Below are positions 43,292 through 51,517 of a stretch of DNA of 51,893 nt, one piece after another. The translations under genes and the position numbers were made by a program. How positions within the stretch are numbered: the first letter of the stretch is position 1; each line of letters opens with the position of its first letter. This stretch comes from Acidobacteriota bacterium (GTDB lineage: Bacteria > Acidobacteriota > Terriglobia > Acidiferrales > UBA7541): contig JABCYZ010000042.1 of NCBI GenBank assembly GCA_013289955.1, forward strand, positions 1 through 51,893, written 5' to 3'. The notes under the pieces were generated by a model. The model searched no databases and was not told the origin of the DNA. It saw only the letters and a program-made list of their open reading frames with translations.

Positions 43292-44074
43292 CTATCGAGA
43301 GTGCGTCGCAGCTTCTTCGATCAGAGCTGCAACCTCCTTCGGGTGGGATATGTAGACACAGTGACTGGCACCTGCGACTTCCACCTTGTGGCTGCTGGCT
43401 CGTGTGGCGTACCAACGTTCGAGTTCTGGGTTGATGGTGCGGTCTGCTCCCGGCACCAACATCCAGCTTGGCTTCGTGCGCCAGGCGGCATTGGTGATGG
43501 TCGCTGAGAAGTTGTCGGCGAAGTTGAGGACCTGCGACCGCGCCATCAATGCGGCTTGGTCGGTGGGAACGTCAGCCGCGAAAAATTCGTGAAACTGCTC
43601 GGGATCGATGTAGGTGAATCCGTCTGACGTCTTTTTTATGGCACCCGACTTGGTGAGGTCACTTGGGAACCGCTTTCCATCTTCCGACTCCTTCTCTCCC
43701 ACATCGGGCATGTGGGCTGCGATGTACACCAGCCCAACAACCGATGGATCAGTGCCAGCTTCGGTGATTACGGCTCCGCCGTAACTGTGGGCCACAAGAA
43801 TGCAAGGGCCATCTTGCAGAGCGAGGATGCGTTTAGTGGCAGCGACATCGTCTTTAAAGGACGTCTCGGGTTCTTGAACAATGCTTACCTTGAAACCGTC
43901 CTTGACAAGAATGTCGTAAACGCCTTTCCAGCCGGAACCATCCGCCCACGCTCCGTGGACCAGTACGATATTTCTTACGGGCGCTCCTTGTGCTTGCATC
44001 GGTCTAACTGTGCAGAGCGCAGTAAACAGTGCGAGAATTGCCATCGCCGCAAACGAAGCTAAGTGTTTGAACAT
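43292..44074 (-). CDS. Secreted alpha/beta hydrolase (EstC-like)
   Basis: 260 residues with a signal peptide (FAAMAILALFTALCTVRPMQA, cleaved before QGAPV). Alpha/beta hydrolase fold: IVLVHGAWADGSGWKGVY (oxyanion region), VAHSYGGAVITEA (nucleophile Ser in GxSxG-like HSYGG), and VAGASHCVYISHPKEV, which gives the catalytic His. The acid residue is probably Asp in MLVPGADRTINP. It begins the mdc transcript (AGGAGG ribosome-binding site, 50 bp before mdcA) and is exported, so it may free malonate from an ester in the periplasm. This role is inference; standard mdc operons lack such a gene. Confidence 0.9.
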   Translation of the reverse strand: MFKHLASFAAMAILALFTALCTVRPMQAQGAPVRNIVLVHGAWADGSGWKGVYDILVKDGFKVSIVQEPETSFKDDVAATKRILALQDGPCILVAHSYGGAVITEAGTDPSVVGLVYIAAHMPDVGEKESEDGKRFPSDLTKSGAIKKTSDGFTYIDPEQFHEFFAADVPTDQAALMARSQVLNFADNFSATITNAAWRTKPSWMLVPGADRTINPELERWYATRASSHKVEVAGASHCVYISHPKEVAALIEEAATHSR

Positions 44075-44122
44075 TGATGCCGTCCTCCTGTGACGCAGGT
44101 GTTTGGGTTACACGGCACTAAG

Positions 44123-44138
44123 TGCACGATCGCGACCA
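44123..44138 (-). promoter_or_regulatory. Sigma-54 promoter candidate of the hydrolase-mdc operon
   Basis: On the minus strand TGGTCGCGATCGTGCA has the invariant GG-N10-GC spacing of -24/-12 promoters (consensus TGGCAC-N5-TTGCA). The start codon of the hydrolase is about 50 bp further on, leaving a leader of some 38 bases. It shares its last seven bases (TCGTGCA) with the candidate at 47494. A shared upstream element lies at 44189-44214. Confidence 0.65.
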
Positions 44139-44188
44139 CACCTAGACAGTTGAATGCAGGATGTTTACAAGCGGGGCAGAATGGCGGT

Positions 44189-44214
44189 TATCGTCATATG
44201 GCGAAGTTCGCCAT
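44189..44214 (-). promoter_or_regulatory. Enhancer-binding-protein site (UAS) of the hydrolase-mdc operon
   Basis: Reads on the minus strand ATGGCGAACTTCGCCA, then T, then ATGACGATA. The first 17 bases (44198-44214) form a perfect inverted repeat ATGGCGAA-C-TTCGCCAT. The same element, identical at 25 of 26 positions, occurs at 47418-47443. In both cases its first base lies exactly 76 bp upstream of the first T of the GG-N10-GC promoter candidate, as expected for a binding site of the neighbouring sigma-54 activator. Confidence 0.75.
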
Positions 44215-44258
44215 TTACTTGCGCTCGTGGGATGGAGATGTGTGTGCCGAAAAGCGGC

Positions 44259-47177
44259 TCAAGCACTTTGCGCTTTGAATAGGTGCTTGTTGATTCGGAG
44301 GGTTCTGATCTTCGATTCGAGGGTCGAACGAGGGATCCCCAGCTTTTCCGCTGCGCCGCCAGGACCTGCGATTCTGCCTTTACATTCCACTAGCGCTGTC
44401 TCAATGAGTTCCTTCTCTCTGCTAGCGTCCAGGCGAACAAGTCCCCTCTGAAGTTCCGTCGCGGGTCTCTGTTCGTGAGGCAATTCGTATTTCAGCCATG
44501 ATTCATCCACGGAAAATGTGTCGCCTTCGCAGAGGACAATGGCTCGCTCGACGACATTCTGTAGCTCTCGAACGTTGCCCGGCCAATCGTAGGCCTGGAG
44601 AAGTTCCAAGGTTCTCTTTGTAATGCTAGTGATCCTCTTTCCCGCCTTCTTGGCATACCTCTCAATCAGATACTCAACCAGAAGCCGAATATCATCCGAG
44701 CGCTCCCGGAGCGGTGGCACCGTAATTGGAAAAACGTTCAATCTGTAGAAGAGGTCTTGCCGGAAGGACCCGGCGTCGACTGTCGCCACAAGGTTTCGAT
44801 TCGTCGCCGCAATTACGCGAACGTCGACGGTTATCGGCTGGCTTCCTCCCACGCGCTCGAATTCTCGCTCTTGGAGCACCCGTAAAAGACTTATCTGAGT
44901 CTCGGCCGGAAGTTCTCCAACCTCGTCCAAGAAAATGGTTCCCTCGTGCGCCAGTTCGAACCTTCCCAGACGTCGCTGCGTCGCCCCGGTGAAGGCGCCC
45001 TTCTCGTGCCCAAAGAGTTCGGATGCAATCAAAGATTGTGGAATCGCCGCACAATTCACCCGGACGAATGCACCGGTTGGACGGTTCGATCGATTGTGAA
45101 TTGCCCGTGCAATTAATTCCTTTCCTGTTCCAGTCTCGCCAAGAATTAGAACCGTAGACTCGGTGGGCGCCACCTTCGCCACTTGCGATAGGACCCCGCG
45201 GAGAGCCAGTGAGGAGCCGACGATCTCCTCAAACATTGATGCGTGATCGACTTCTTCGCGTAACGCAATGTTTTCGTTCTGAAGTCGCTGTTGAGCTTGC
45301 TTGAGGTCGTCAATATCGAACGTTGCGGAATACCAACGTGTGACACGCCCTTGTTCATCTTTTAGCGAGTTCCAGCGCGTCAGAAACCAACGATATTTCC
45401 CGTCCTTTCTTCGAATACGCACTTCGAATTCGTGTGGGAGTCCGCTTAGGAATTTACTTTGAGTTTCGCGCGCCAGGCGTTCCCAATCATCTGAATGAAA
45501 ATAATTGTGACGATCGCTGCTCCGCCACTCCTCAAGAGTGAACCCAAGATAGTCGAGCACCATTTGATTGGCATACAGAGGAGTGCGATCGCGATCAGGG
45601 GCCAATACGGTGACGTACTGGGGTGCGAATTCCAAGATCTGTCGAAGCTCCGTTTCGCTTCGGCGGATATTGTCTTCCGCCTGCTTTCGGTCTTCAATGT
45701 CGGTGTGCATCGTATACCAGCGGACGACTTGGCCTTGGCTATCACGTTGCGGCAGGCGACGTAGCAAAAACCAACGATATATGCCATCAGCACGGCGAAG
45801 GCGGAGCTCGACATCAGTCGGCTGGCCGGTTTCGATGGAAGTCCTCCATGTGGCAATGACTTCAGGAAGATCGTCGGGATAGACGGTGTCGGACGCAGCC
45901 CAGTTCTTCAATTCGTCGAGGGTCTTGCCAAAATATTCCAATACTTGATTGTTGACGAATTCAATCTCGCCACTCGCCGTCAAAGCACAAACATATCCGG
46001 GAATACTGTTAACGATCCGACGAAAGTTCTGTTCACTGGATCGAAGGCTGTCTTCGGCCCGCTTGCGGTCTTCTATATCGGTGATGGTGCCGTACCATCG
46101 AACGACGTTTCCCTGATCATCCATCAACGGCTCGGCACGGTACATATACCGTCGATATTCTCCGTCAAACCTCCGGATGAGACGTTCGCCTTCGCTGGGC
46201 CTCTTTGAAGCTGTGATGTCACGCCAGTCGTCGACGGCGGCTTGCGAATCCTCAGGATGAAACGCAGCTCTCCAACCCCATCCCCGCCCCTCCTCGTCGG
46301 AGAGACCGGTGTAGTCCAGCCAGCGCTGATTGTGGAACTCCGCGAAGCCGTCAGGCAGTGAGCACCAGACCATCGCCGGGATCGTATCGATAATGGTTCG
46401 AAGGCGTACTTCTGATTTTTTGATTTCCTCGAAGGCTTTTTCTGTCCGCTTGCGATCTTCGATGTCCGTCAGTGTTGCATACCACCGAATAATCCGACCG
46501 GTCTGGTCGTCACGCTCCGGCACAGCGCGCGCAAGCATCCAGACGAATTCGCCGTCTCGGCGGCGCCAACGGGCCTCAGCCTCGAAGGGCTCTCCGGTCG
46601 CAATCGCTTGGCGCCAGCCTTTCTCGAGCCCCGGGCGATCATCTGAATGTACCGAGTTCCAGGTATCCATTTCCTCCGAGCCGAGAAATTCCTGCCAGCG
46701 CTTATTGTGAAACTCCGTTGATCCGTCGGGTTTCGTACAGGCGACCATCGTTGGAATCGTGTCGATGGTCGTCTGCAGTCGATCCCGCAACACACGATTG
46801 CCCGCGAGCGACTTATGCATCTTAGAAATCAAACGAGTAACGATAGTGGCAGTCGCAAAATACGAGACAACAGCCGCAATCTCCAGGGGCCTGCCGATCT
46901 CAGGAGTTGAAGGGGGAAGTGTAATGAAATATCGTAAGCACAAAATAGCTGTAATCGCGATGCCCGCGGACGAAACGAAATCTCCAGTTAGCGAAACCAC
47001 CGCTACGACCGTGAGATAAAACAGCGAGGTGACACCGCTGCGGAGTTCAAACCGAGAGCTAAGGAGAGTAACTAGCGCGAGTCCTATACCTCCTAGCAGA
47101 AATCGTGCGACTGACTGCCAGGCTCTGTCGGCGAAGCTATTTTTCGTCGAGAACGCTGTGTCGGCCATCAAGTTCAT
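44259..47177 (-). CDS. Membrane-associated multi-PAS sigma-54-dependent transcriptional activator
   Basis: 972 residues from ATG 47177, with AAAGGA seven bases upstream; the frame runs on to a TTG at 47342 that is less credible. Residues about 20-115 hold three or four membrane segments (FLLGGIGLALVTLLSSRFEL; DUF4118-like). Four PAS/PAC domains follow (about 120-620; e.g. TIIDTIPAMVWCSLPDG, NFRRIVNSIPGYVCALTASG). The AAA+ domain (about 650-890) has Walker A GETGTGKE, the sigma-54-contacting loop GAFTGA and Walker B GTIFLDEVGE. A Fis-type helix-turn-helix ends it (GGAAEKLGIPRSTLESKIRT). There is no receiver domain: it is a one-component sensor. It lies between two operons carrying the same upstream element and probably activates both. 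Confidence 0.9.
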   Translation of the reverse strand: MNLMADTAFSTKNSFADRAWQSVARFLLGGIGLALVTLLSSRFELRSGVTSLFYLTVVAVVSLTGDFVSSAGIAITAILCLRYFITLPPSTPEIGRPLEIAAVVSYFATATIVTRLISKMHKSLAGNRVLRDRLQTTIDTIPTMVACTKPDGSTEFHNKRWQEFLGSEEMDTWNSVHSDDRPGLEKGWRQAIATGEPFEAEARWRRRDGEFVWMLARAVPERDDQTGRIIRWYATLTDIEDRKRTEKAFEEIKKSEVRLRTIIDTIPAMVWCSLPDGFAEFHNQRWLDYTGLSDEEGRGWGWRAAFHPEDSQAAVDDWRDITASKRPSEGERLIRRFDGEYRRYMYRAEPLMDDQGNVVRWYGTITDIEDRKRAEDSLRSSEQNFRRIVNSIPGYVCALTASGEIEFVNNQVLEYFGKTLDELKNWAASDTVYPDDLPEVIATWRTSIETGQPTDVELRLRRADGIYRWFLLRRLPQRDSQGQVVRWYTMHTDIEDRKQAEDNIRRSETELRQILEFAPQYVTVLAPDRDRTPLYANQMVLDYLGFTLEEWRSSDRHNYFHSDDWERLARETQSKFLSGLPHEFEVRIRRKDGKYRWFLTRWNSLKDEQGRVTRWYSATFDIDDLKQAQQRLQNENIALREEVDHASMFEEIVGSSLALRGVLSQVAKVAPTESTVLILGETGTGKELIARAIHNRSNRPTGAFVRVNCAAIPQSLIASELFGHEKGAFTGATQRRLGRFELAHEGTIFLDEVGELPAETQISLLRVLQEREFERVGGSQPITVDVRVIAATNRNLVATVDAGSFRQDLFYRLNVFPITVPPLRERSDDIRLLVEYLIERYAKKAGKRITSITKRTLELLQAYDWPGNVRELQNVVERAIVLCEGDTFSVDESWLKYELPHEQRPATELQRGLVRLDASREKELIETALVECKGRIAGPGGAAEKLGIPRSTLESKIRTLRINKHLFKAQSA

Positions 47178-47417
47178 CGGCGCATCCTTTACCCCGATAT
47201 TTGTTTCCTGTTCCGAGCCAGACTCGCGAGGTGCTCTCGGAACGGGCCACTGTTCTGCGTTCGCCTGACTGCTTGAAATGGATGATCGAGCAATCGGAAC
47301 GGGTGCGACGCGATTCTGAGCCGCCGTGTGGAGGTTTTGCAAGAACGTTATTTCCGGGCCTTGGCGCTGGCCCCAACCGGCCGTCTACCGTTTGTCCCCG
47401 TCTCACGAATGCAGCAA

Positions 47418-47443
47418 ATGGCGAACTTCGCCAGATGACGATA
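47418..47443 (+). promoter_or_regulatory. Enhancer-binding-protein site (UAS) of the STAS-hydrolase operon
   Basis: Second copy of the 26-bp element: ATGGCGAACTTCGCCA, then G, then ATGACGATA. Contains the perfect repeat TGGCGAA-C-TTCGCCA (47419-47433). Directly overlapping its end a second palindrome TGACGA-TAT-TCGTCA (47436-47450) is present, followed by CTTCGCC, suggesting a second, lower-affinity half-site. It is 76 bp upstream of the promoter candidate at 47494. It could also affect the divergent regulator gene. Confidence 0.75.
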
Positions 47444-47493
47444 TTCGTCACTTCGCCTTTCGTGTAACAGTCTTGTATTCAACTTTATACCTG

Positions 47494-47509
47494 TGGGCCC
47501 TGTCGTGCA
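47494..47509 (+). promoter_or_regulatory. Sigma-54 promoter candidate of the STAS-hydrolase operon
   Basis: TGGGCCCTGTCGTGCA keeps the invariant GG-N10-GC spacing. The predicted start of transcription (about 12 bp after the GC) is near 47520, so the STAS gene must start downstream of that, which supports the GTG at 47535. Confidence 0.65.
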
Positions 47510-47534
47510 TTTATCGTTGCCGCGGGACCGAAAC

Positions 47535-47789
47535 GTGACTTTTAAAATTGGCCGAAGCTCCGAAAAACAGAAAACGATTCTGAGACTCAGCGGTCGAATG
47601 GATCCCGAAGGAGTTCTGGAATTGAAGAGAGAACTCGATGGAGTTACCGAGAACGTCGCACTGGATCTGAAGGAAGTCGTACGCGTGGACTTAGAGGCGG
47701 TGCGCTTTCTTGGAGCCTGCGTCGTCCAGGGCATCGAACTCCGCAACTGTCCACTGTACATCAGCGAGTGGATACGAAGAGAGCGATAA
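47535..47789 (+). CDS. Small STAS-domain protein
   Basis: 84 residues from GTG 47535, chosen because the longer frame (from 47493) starts inside the promoter candidate. STAS fold: KTILRLSGRMDPEGVLELKR, ENVALDLKEVVRVDLEAVRF and LGACVVQGIELRNCP. The usual phosphorylatable Ser/Thr of anti-sigma antagonists (in DxSxxDSSG) is not found; VRVDLEAVRFLG takes its place, so phospho-switching is doubtful. It is the first gene of the plus-strand unit. It may be a small structural partner rather than a classical anti-anti-sigma factor. Confidence 0.8.
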   Translation: MTFKIGRSSEKQKTILRLSGRMDPEGVLELKRELDGVTENVALDLKEVVRVDLEAVRFLGACVVQGIELRNCPLYISEWIRRER

Positions 47790-47886
47790 AAACCTGGTCT
47801 GGTGATTCGTTGGAGCCACAAAATGCAATGCAGCATAATCGTTTGAGGCTTGCTGCAATTGGAATTTTGAATAGAGGAGAACACAA

Positions 47887-48921
47887 ATGGATCGTCGTCA
47901 GTTCGTATCGATGAGTGCTGTGGGAGCAACTTTGGGAGCTCTGCCAGGAGTGGGCGCCGCCCTCGGCAGAGACGAATTCCATCAGCCCTGTGCTGCGCTA
48001 TCACGCCTGCCTTTGCCGCCTTCGGAAGCCACAACCCGCAGTATGTTTCCTGGGTTTACGACCCACTCGATCAAGACAAGCGGAGCGGAGATCTTCGCAC
48101 TTACGGGTGGCTCCGGACCGCCGCTTCTCCTAATTCATGGTCATCCTGAAACGCATGTTACTTGGCACAAGATCGCAGCGGATCTCGCTCGCGACTACAC
48201 AGTCGTGATACCTGATCTTCGTGGCTACGGCGATTCCAGCAAGCCCGACGGTGGAGAGCGCCAAATCAACTACTCGTTTCGGGCGATGGCTCAGGATCAA
48301 GTAGACACGATGCAGCACTTCGGCCATGAGCAGTTCTTTGTAGCGGGCCACGACCGCGGCGCCCGCGTTGCCCATCGCCTTTGTCTCGATCATCCCGAGA
48401 GCGTACGTAAGGTCTGTGTCATGGACATCGCGCCGACACTCACGATGTACGCTGACACCAATAAGGAATTCGCCACGCGTTATGTTTGGTGGTTTCTTCA
48501 GATCCAGCCTTTTCCCATGCCCGAACACATCATCGGCTTGGACCCGGAATACTACTTAAGGGAGCACCTCGCTGTGCAGGGGAAGACACCCGGAGCGGTA
48601 ACCCCCGAAGCCATGGCGGAATATCTCCGCTGCTACTGCTGCACCGGCACCATACATGCCGCATGCGAAGACTATCGCGCAGCCGCCGGTGTCGATCTCC
48701 AGATGGATGAGGCAGACGACAAGGCCGGTCACAAGATAGCCGCTCCACTTCTCGCCCTGTGGGGCGCCAAGGGAGTCGTTGGTCACATGTGGGATGTGCT
48801 TGCGACCTGGCGTGCGAAGGCCACCACTGTCAGCGGCAGGGCCTTGGACTGTGGACACCTGCTTCCTGAGGAACAGCCTGCCGAAGTGCTTGCCGAGCTT
48901 CAGCAGTTCTTTCGCGGGTAA
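47887..48921 (+). CDS. Tat-exported alpha/beta hydrolase, epoxide hydrolase/haloacetate dehalogenase-like
   Basis: 344 residues, start ATG 47887 with GAGGAG upstream. The signal is Tat-like: MDRRQFVSMSAVGATLGALP. The alpha/beta hydrolase core has LLLIHGHPETHVTWHKIA (HGxP), DLRGYGDSSKP, the nucleophile elbow VAGHDRGARVAHRLCLDHPE (Asp nucleophile, Arg pair), and DCGHLLPEEQPAE, giving the catalytic His. The Asp nucleophile and the HDRGARV motif are those of fluoroacetate dehalogenases and related epoxide hydrolases. The cap reads RYVWWFLQIQPFPMPE; the His that binds halide in true fluoroacetate dehalogenases (HW) is replaced by Trp here. Substrate unknown. Confidence 0.88.
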   Translation: MDRRQFVSMSAVGATLGALPGVGAALGRDEFHQPCAALSRLPLPPSEATTRSMFPGFTTHSIKTSGAEIFALTGGSGPPLLLIHGHPETHVTWHKIAADLARDYTVVIPDLRGYGDSSKPDGGERQINYSFRAMAQDQVDTMQHFGHEQFFVAGHDRGARVAHRLCLDHPESVRKVCVMDIAPTLTMYADTNKEFATRYVWWFLQIQPFPMPEHIIGLDPEYYLREHLAVQGKTPGAVTPEAMAEYLRCYCCTGTIHAACEDYRAAAGVDLQMDEADDKAGHKIAAPLLALWGAKGVVGHMWDVLATWRAKATTVSGRALDCGHLLPEEQPAEVLAELQQFFRG

Positions 48922-48963
48922 ACGAGTGCATCGGGCACGATTTGAGTCGTAAAGATTAGGGAG

Positions 48964-49821
48964 ATGAGTGCAGTGAGATCAGACCAAGCCAGTCCCGTCG
49001 ATTTGGACAGAGCACCTGGTGCGGTTCACCATCCGCGCGTGCGATTCTGGCTCGTCTTCTGCTTTCTGACAACATGCTGCTCGTTTCACACCTCGGCGCA
49101 AATGGCCTCAGGAGGGGCAGAGAGCAGCACCTGGCTAAGCTACTTCGGAGATCAACCTTTCACGAACACCCTGGCACTGCATCTGGAAGGTTCGTATCGC
49201 CATACCTTTCCTTTTGATCGTCCGGAACAGTACATGCTGCGTTCCGGTCTGACTGTAGAACATGGGCACGGACTCTCCTCGCTCTTCGCATACACATATC
49301 TCGTGTCCTACCCATTTGAGGGAGGAACACTTTCACCGGCGTCTGCGAGCGGAAAGCAGCCGGAGCATCGCCTCTTCGAACAATTGCAGTTCGAACATCC
49401 CGTCATCCACATTGGTGACAAACATGTAACGCTAACCCACCGATTTCGCGTGGAGCAGCGGTGGCTCGGAACGTCCACGGAGGGAGTGGGTGTCACCAAT
49501 TGGAACTTTGCAGAACGCGCGCGCTATCGGCTGACGGCGAAGATCCCATTCAAAACTGCTTCGTGGCGGATTGTCCCCAACTACCTCTCCGTTTTCAACG
49601 AAGTTTACACGAGCTTCGGGCCCCACGGTGGAAAGACTCCGTTCTACGCAAATGTCGACTATGGTGCGTTCGGATGGAATCTGGGGTCGATGTTTGCATT
49701 TGAGCTCGGTTACCAACATCGGTATGCGCCCATAGCAAACGGTGTGCTCGGTCAGAACGATAACGAGCTTCAATTGATGCTGCTGTCGACCGCGCCGATA
49801 AGAAGGTTTCATCAGCACTGA
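48964..49821 (+). CDS. DUF2490-like outer membrane beta-barrel protein
   Basis: 285 residues. A membrane-directing segment (FWLVFCFLTTCCSFHTSAQ, about 31-49) probably acts as signal peptide after a basic N-tail, so the true start may lie downstream of ATG 48964. The mature protein is beta-rich with alternating patterns (TWLSYFGDQPFTNTLALHLE, VTLTHRFRVEQRWLG, WNFAERARYRLTAKIPF, FAFELGYQHRYAP), like DUF2490 outer-membrane barrels. Possible uptake or assembly role for the pathway of this cluster; no specific activity known. Confidence 0.78.
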   Translation: MSAVRSDQASPVDLDRAPGAVHHPRVRFWLVFCFLTTCCSFHTSAQMASGGAESSTWLSYFGDQPFTNTLALHLEGSYRHTFPFDRPEQYMLRSGLTVEHGHGLSSLFAYTYLVSYPFEGGTLSPASASGKQPEHRLFEQLQFEHPVIHIGDKHVTLTHRFRVEQRWLGTSTEGVGVTNWNFAERARYRLTAKIPFKTASWRIVPNYLSVFNEVYTSFGPHGGKTPFYANVDYGAFGWNLGSMFAFELGYQHRYAPIANGVLGQNDNELQLMLLSTAPIRRFHQH

Positions 49822-49920
49822 TGGAGGCGCTGGATCTTGGCGCAAAGGGGCAGCACGGTAGATCAAGTGCTTCTCCACTCGAAAGAGACTCTTGGCATTT
49901 AGGCTTAGGAGGGTATGAAT

Positions 49921-50673
49921 ATGGGAAAGCTTGAAGGAAAGACAGCGCTCATTACGGGCGGCAGCAGTGGAATCGGCTTAGCGACCGCAAAGCGGTTCGT
50001 CGACGAAGGCGCCTACGTGTTCATAACCGGGCGCCGGCAAAGCGAACTGGAAGCCGCCGTAAGCCAGATTGGCCAAAACGTGACGGGCGTCCAGAGCGAC
50101 GTCTCAAAATTGGCCGACCTCGACAAACTGTATGCAGGGGTGAAGGAACAGAAGGGCAAGCTCGACATCGTCTTTGCCAATGCCGGGACCGGTGCGTTTG
50201 CTCCGCTCGGGAAAATCAGCGAAGAACATTTTGACAAGCAATTTGACGTGAACGTGAGGGGACTGCTGTTTACAGTGCAAAAGGCCCTCCCGTTGCTGCA
50301 ACCGGGCGCATCGATCGTGCTGAATGCATCGATAGTCTCCAGTACTGGCAGTCCGGCCTTCAGCGTCTACAGTGCGACGAAGGCAGCGGTCCGATCGTTT
50401 GCGCGCACCTGGTCCGTAGACCTCAAGGAGCGCAAGATCCGGGTGAGCGCAATCAGTCCCGGCATCATCCCGACGCCGGGCTACAACACCTCGCTTGGGA
50501 TGACGAAAGAACAGGTTGATCAGTTTGTACAAAGCTCGATTGACAAGATTCCTCTGGGCCGTCCCGGCACGGCGGATGAAATCGCGAAGGCCGTCTTGTT
50601 CTTGGCCTCTGACGACTCCAGCTACATAACCGGCATTGAGTTGTTCGTCGATGGCGGTTTGGCTCAGATATAA
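49921..50673 (+). CDS. SDR family NAD(P)-dependent oxidoreductase
   Basis: 250 residues; ATG 49921 is chosen because AGGAGGG ends seven bases before it, while an ATG at 49915 is too close. Classical short-chain dehydrogenase: TALITGGSSGIGLATAKRF (cofactor loop), then FANAGTGAFAPLG, catalytic Ser in NASIVSSTG and YSATKAAVRSFARTW (YxxxK), ending DDSSYITGIELFVDGGLAQI. Length is typical. It could reduce or oxidise a carbonyl of the same pathway as the hydrolases here. NADP or NAD preference cannot be decided with confidence. Confidence 0.93.
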   Translation: MGKLEGKTALITGGSSGIGLATAKRFVDEGAYVFITGRRQSELEAAVSQIGQNVTGVQSDVSKLADLDKLYAGVKEQKGKLDIVFANAGTGAFAPLGKISEEHFDKQFDVNVRGLLFTVQKALPLLQPGASIVLNASIVSSTGSPAFSVYSATKAAVRSFARTWSVDLKERKIRVSAISPGIIPTPGYNTSLGMTKEQVDQFVQSSIDKIPLGRPGTADEIAKAVLFLASDDSSYITGIELFVDGGLAQI

Positions 50674-50722
50674 CCGGTGGTGCGCCTTCAACCATGCTCC
50701 ATCATTGCGCTCCCTCTCAGGC

Positions 50723-51370
50723 ATGTTCGCGATAGCCAGCCTCTTCGCTATAGTCGGCGGCTTTCTGGACGCCTATTCCTACCTGGCCCGCGGCCATGTA
50801 TTCGCCAACGCGCAAACCGGCAATGTCGTTTTATTCGGAGTTCGCGCGGCCGCGGGCAACTGGACCTCGGCGTGGAAGACTCTCCCGCCCATCTTGGCAT
50901 TTATGTGCGGCGTGGCTGTCGCGCGTCTTTTGCGGGTCCGGGCTCAAGAGCAAACCCTCCGCGCTACCCTGATCTGCCAGGCTCTGGAACTGGTCGTTCT
51001 GCTAGTCCTTGGCTTCTTCGGCAGATTCGTGCCGGATTTCTGTTCTGTGCTTTTGATCGCCTTTTCCGCAGCCTTGCAAAACACCAGCTTTTCCAACATC
51101 GGTCCATGGCAGTTCAACAGTGCCATGACTACCAGCAACCTCCGCAACGCCGTATCCGGTTGGGTTCAACTCGCCCTGGGAGAAAAAGATCCCAAACTCC
51201 GGGGACAAGCCATTGTTGGGTCGTTGATTTTGCTCTGCTTTGCTGCCGGCGCGCTACTGGGCGGTGTTTGCACGCTCCGCTGGCCGGCCTACCCGCTCCT
51301 TCCCGCTGTCGTGTTGGCGGCTGCCGGCACGCTGCTAACCATGCGGGAGCGCGAGCGAAGACTCGATTGA
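50723..51370 (+). CDS. DUF1275 (YoaK-like) membrane protein
   Basis: 215 residues from ATG 50723; the frame is open back to 50636, overlapping the SDR gene, and no strong ribosome-binding site favours either start. About six membrane segments with the DUF1275 signature at the N-terminus: FAIVGGFLDAYSYLARGHVF, then ANAQTGNVVLFGVRAAAGNW, and SFSNIGPWQFNSAMTTSNLR in the middle (NxxF-type pattern). Proposed small-molecule transporter; unknown substrate. Last gene of the plus-strand cluster. Confidence 0.88.
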   Translation: MFAIASLFAIVGGFLDAYSYLARGHVFANAQTGNVVLFGVRAAAGNWTSAWKTLPPILAFMCGVAVARLLRVRAQEQTLRATLICQALELVVLLVLGFFGRFVPDFCSVLLIAFSAALQNTSFSNIGPWQFNSAMTTSNLRNAVSGWVQLALGEKDPKLRGQAIVGSLILLCFAAGALLGGVCTLRWPAYPLLPAVVLAAAGTLLTMRERERRLD

Positions 51371-51517
51371 GACAGGACGAGGACGCCAAAAATGGGGCAA
51401 CGGGTGGCAAGAAATGACTGTCTAGATAGCGAAGGTACGCCAGCCAATCGCTGCACTCTCGGTACACTTTAGGGCTGCAAATGTGGCACTTCAGTGCAAA
51501 TGAACGTCGTATTTTTG

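Noticed and set aside
47887..48921. Naming the Tat-exported hydrolase a fluoroacetate dehalogenase
   Set aside because: The halide-binding His of the cap is replaced by Trp, so only the broader epoxide-hydrolase/dehalogenase-like call is supported.
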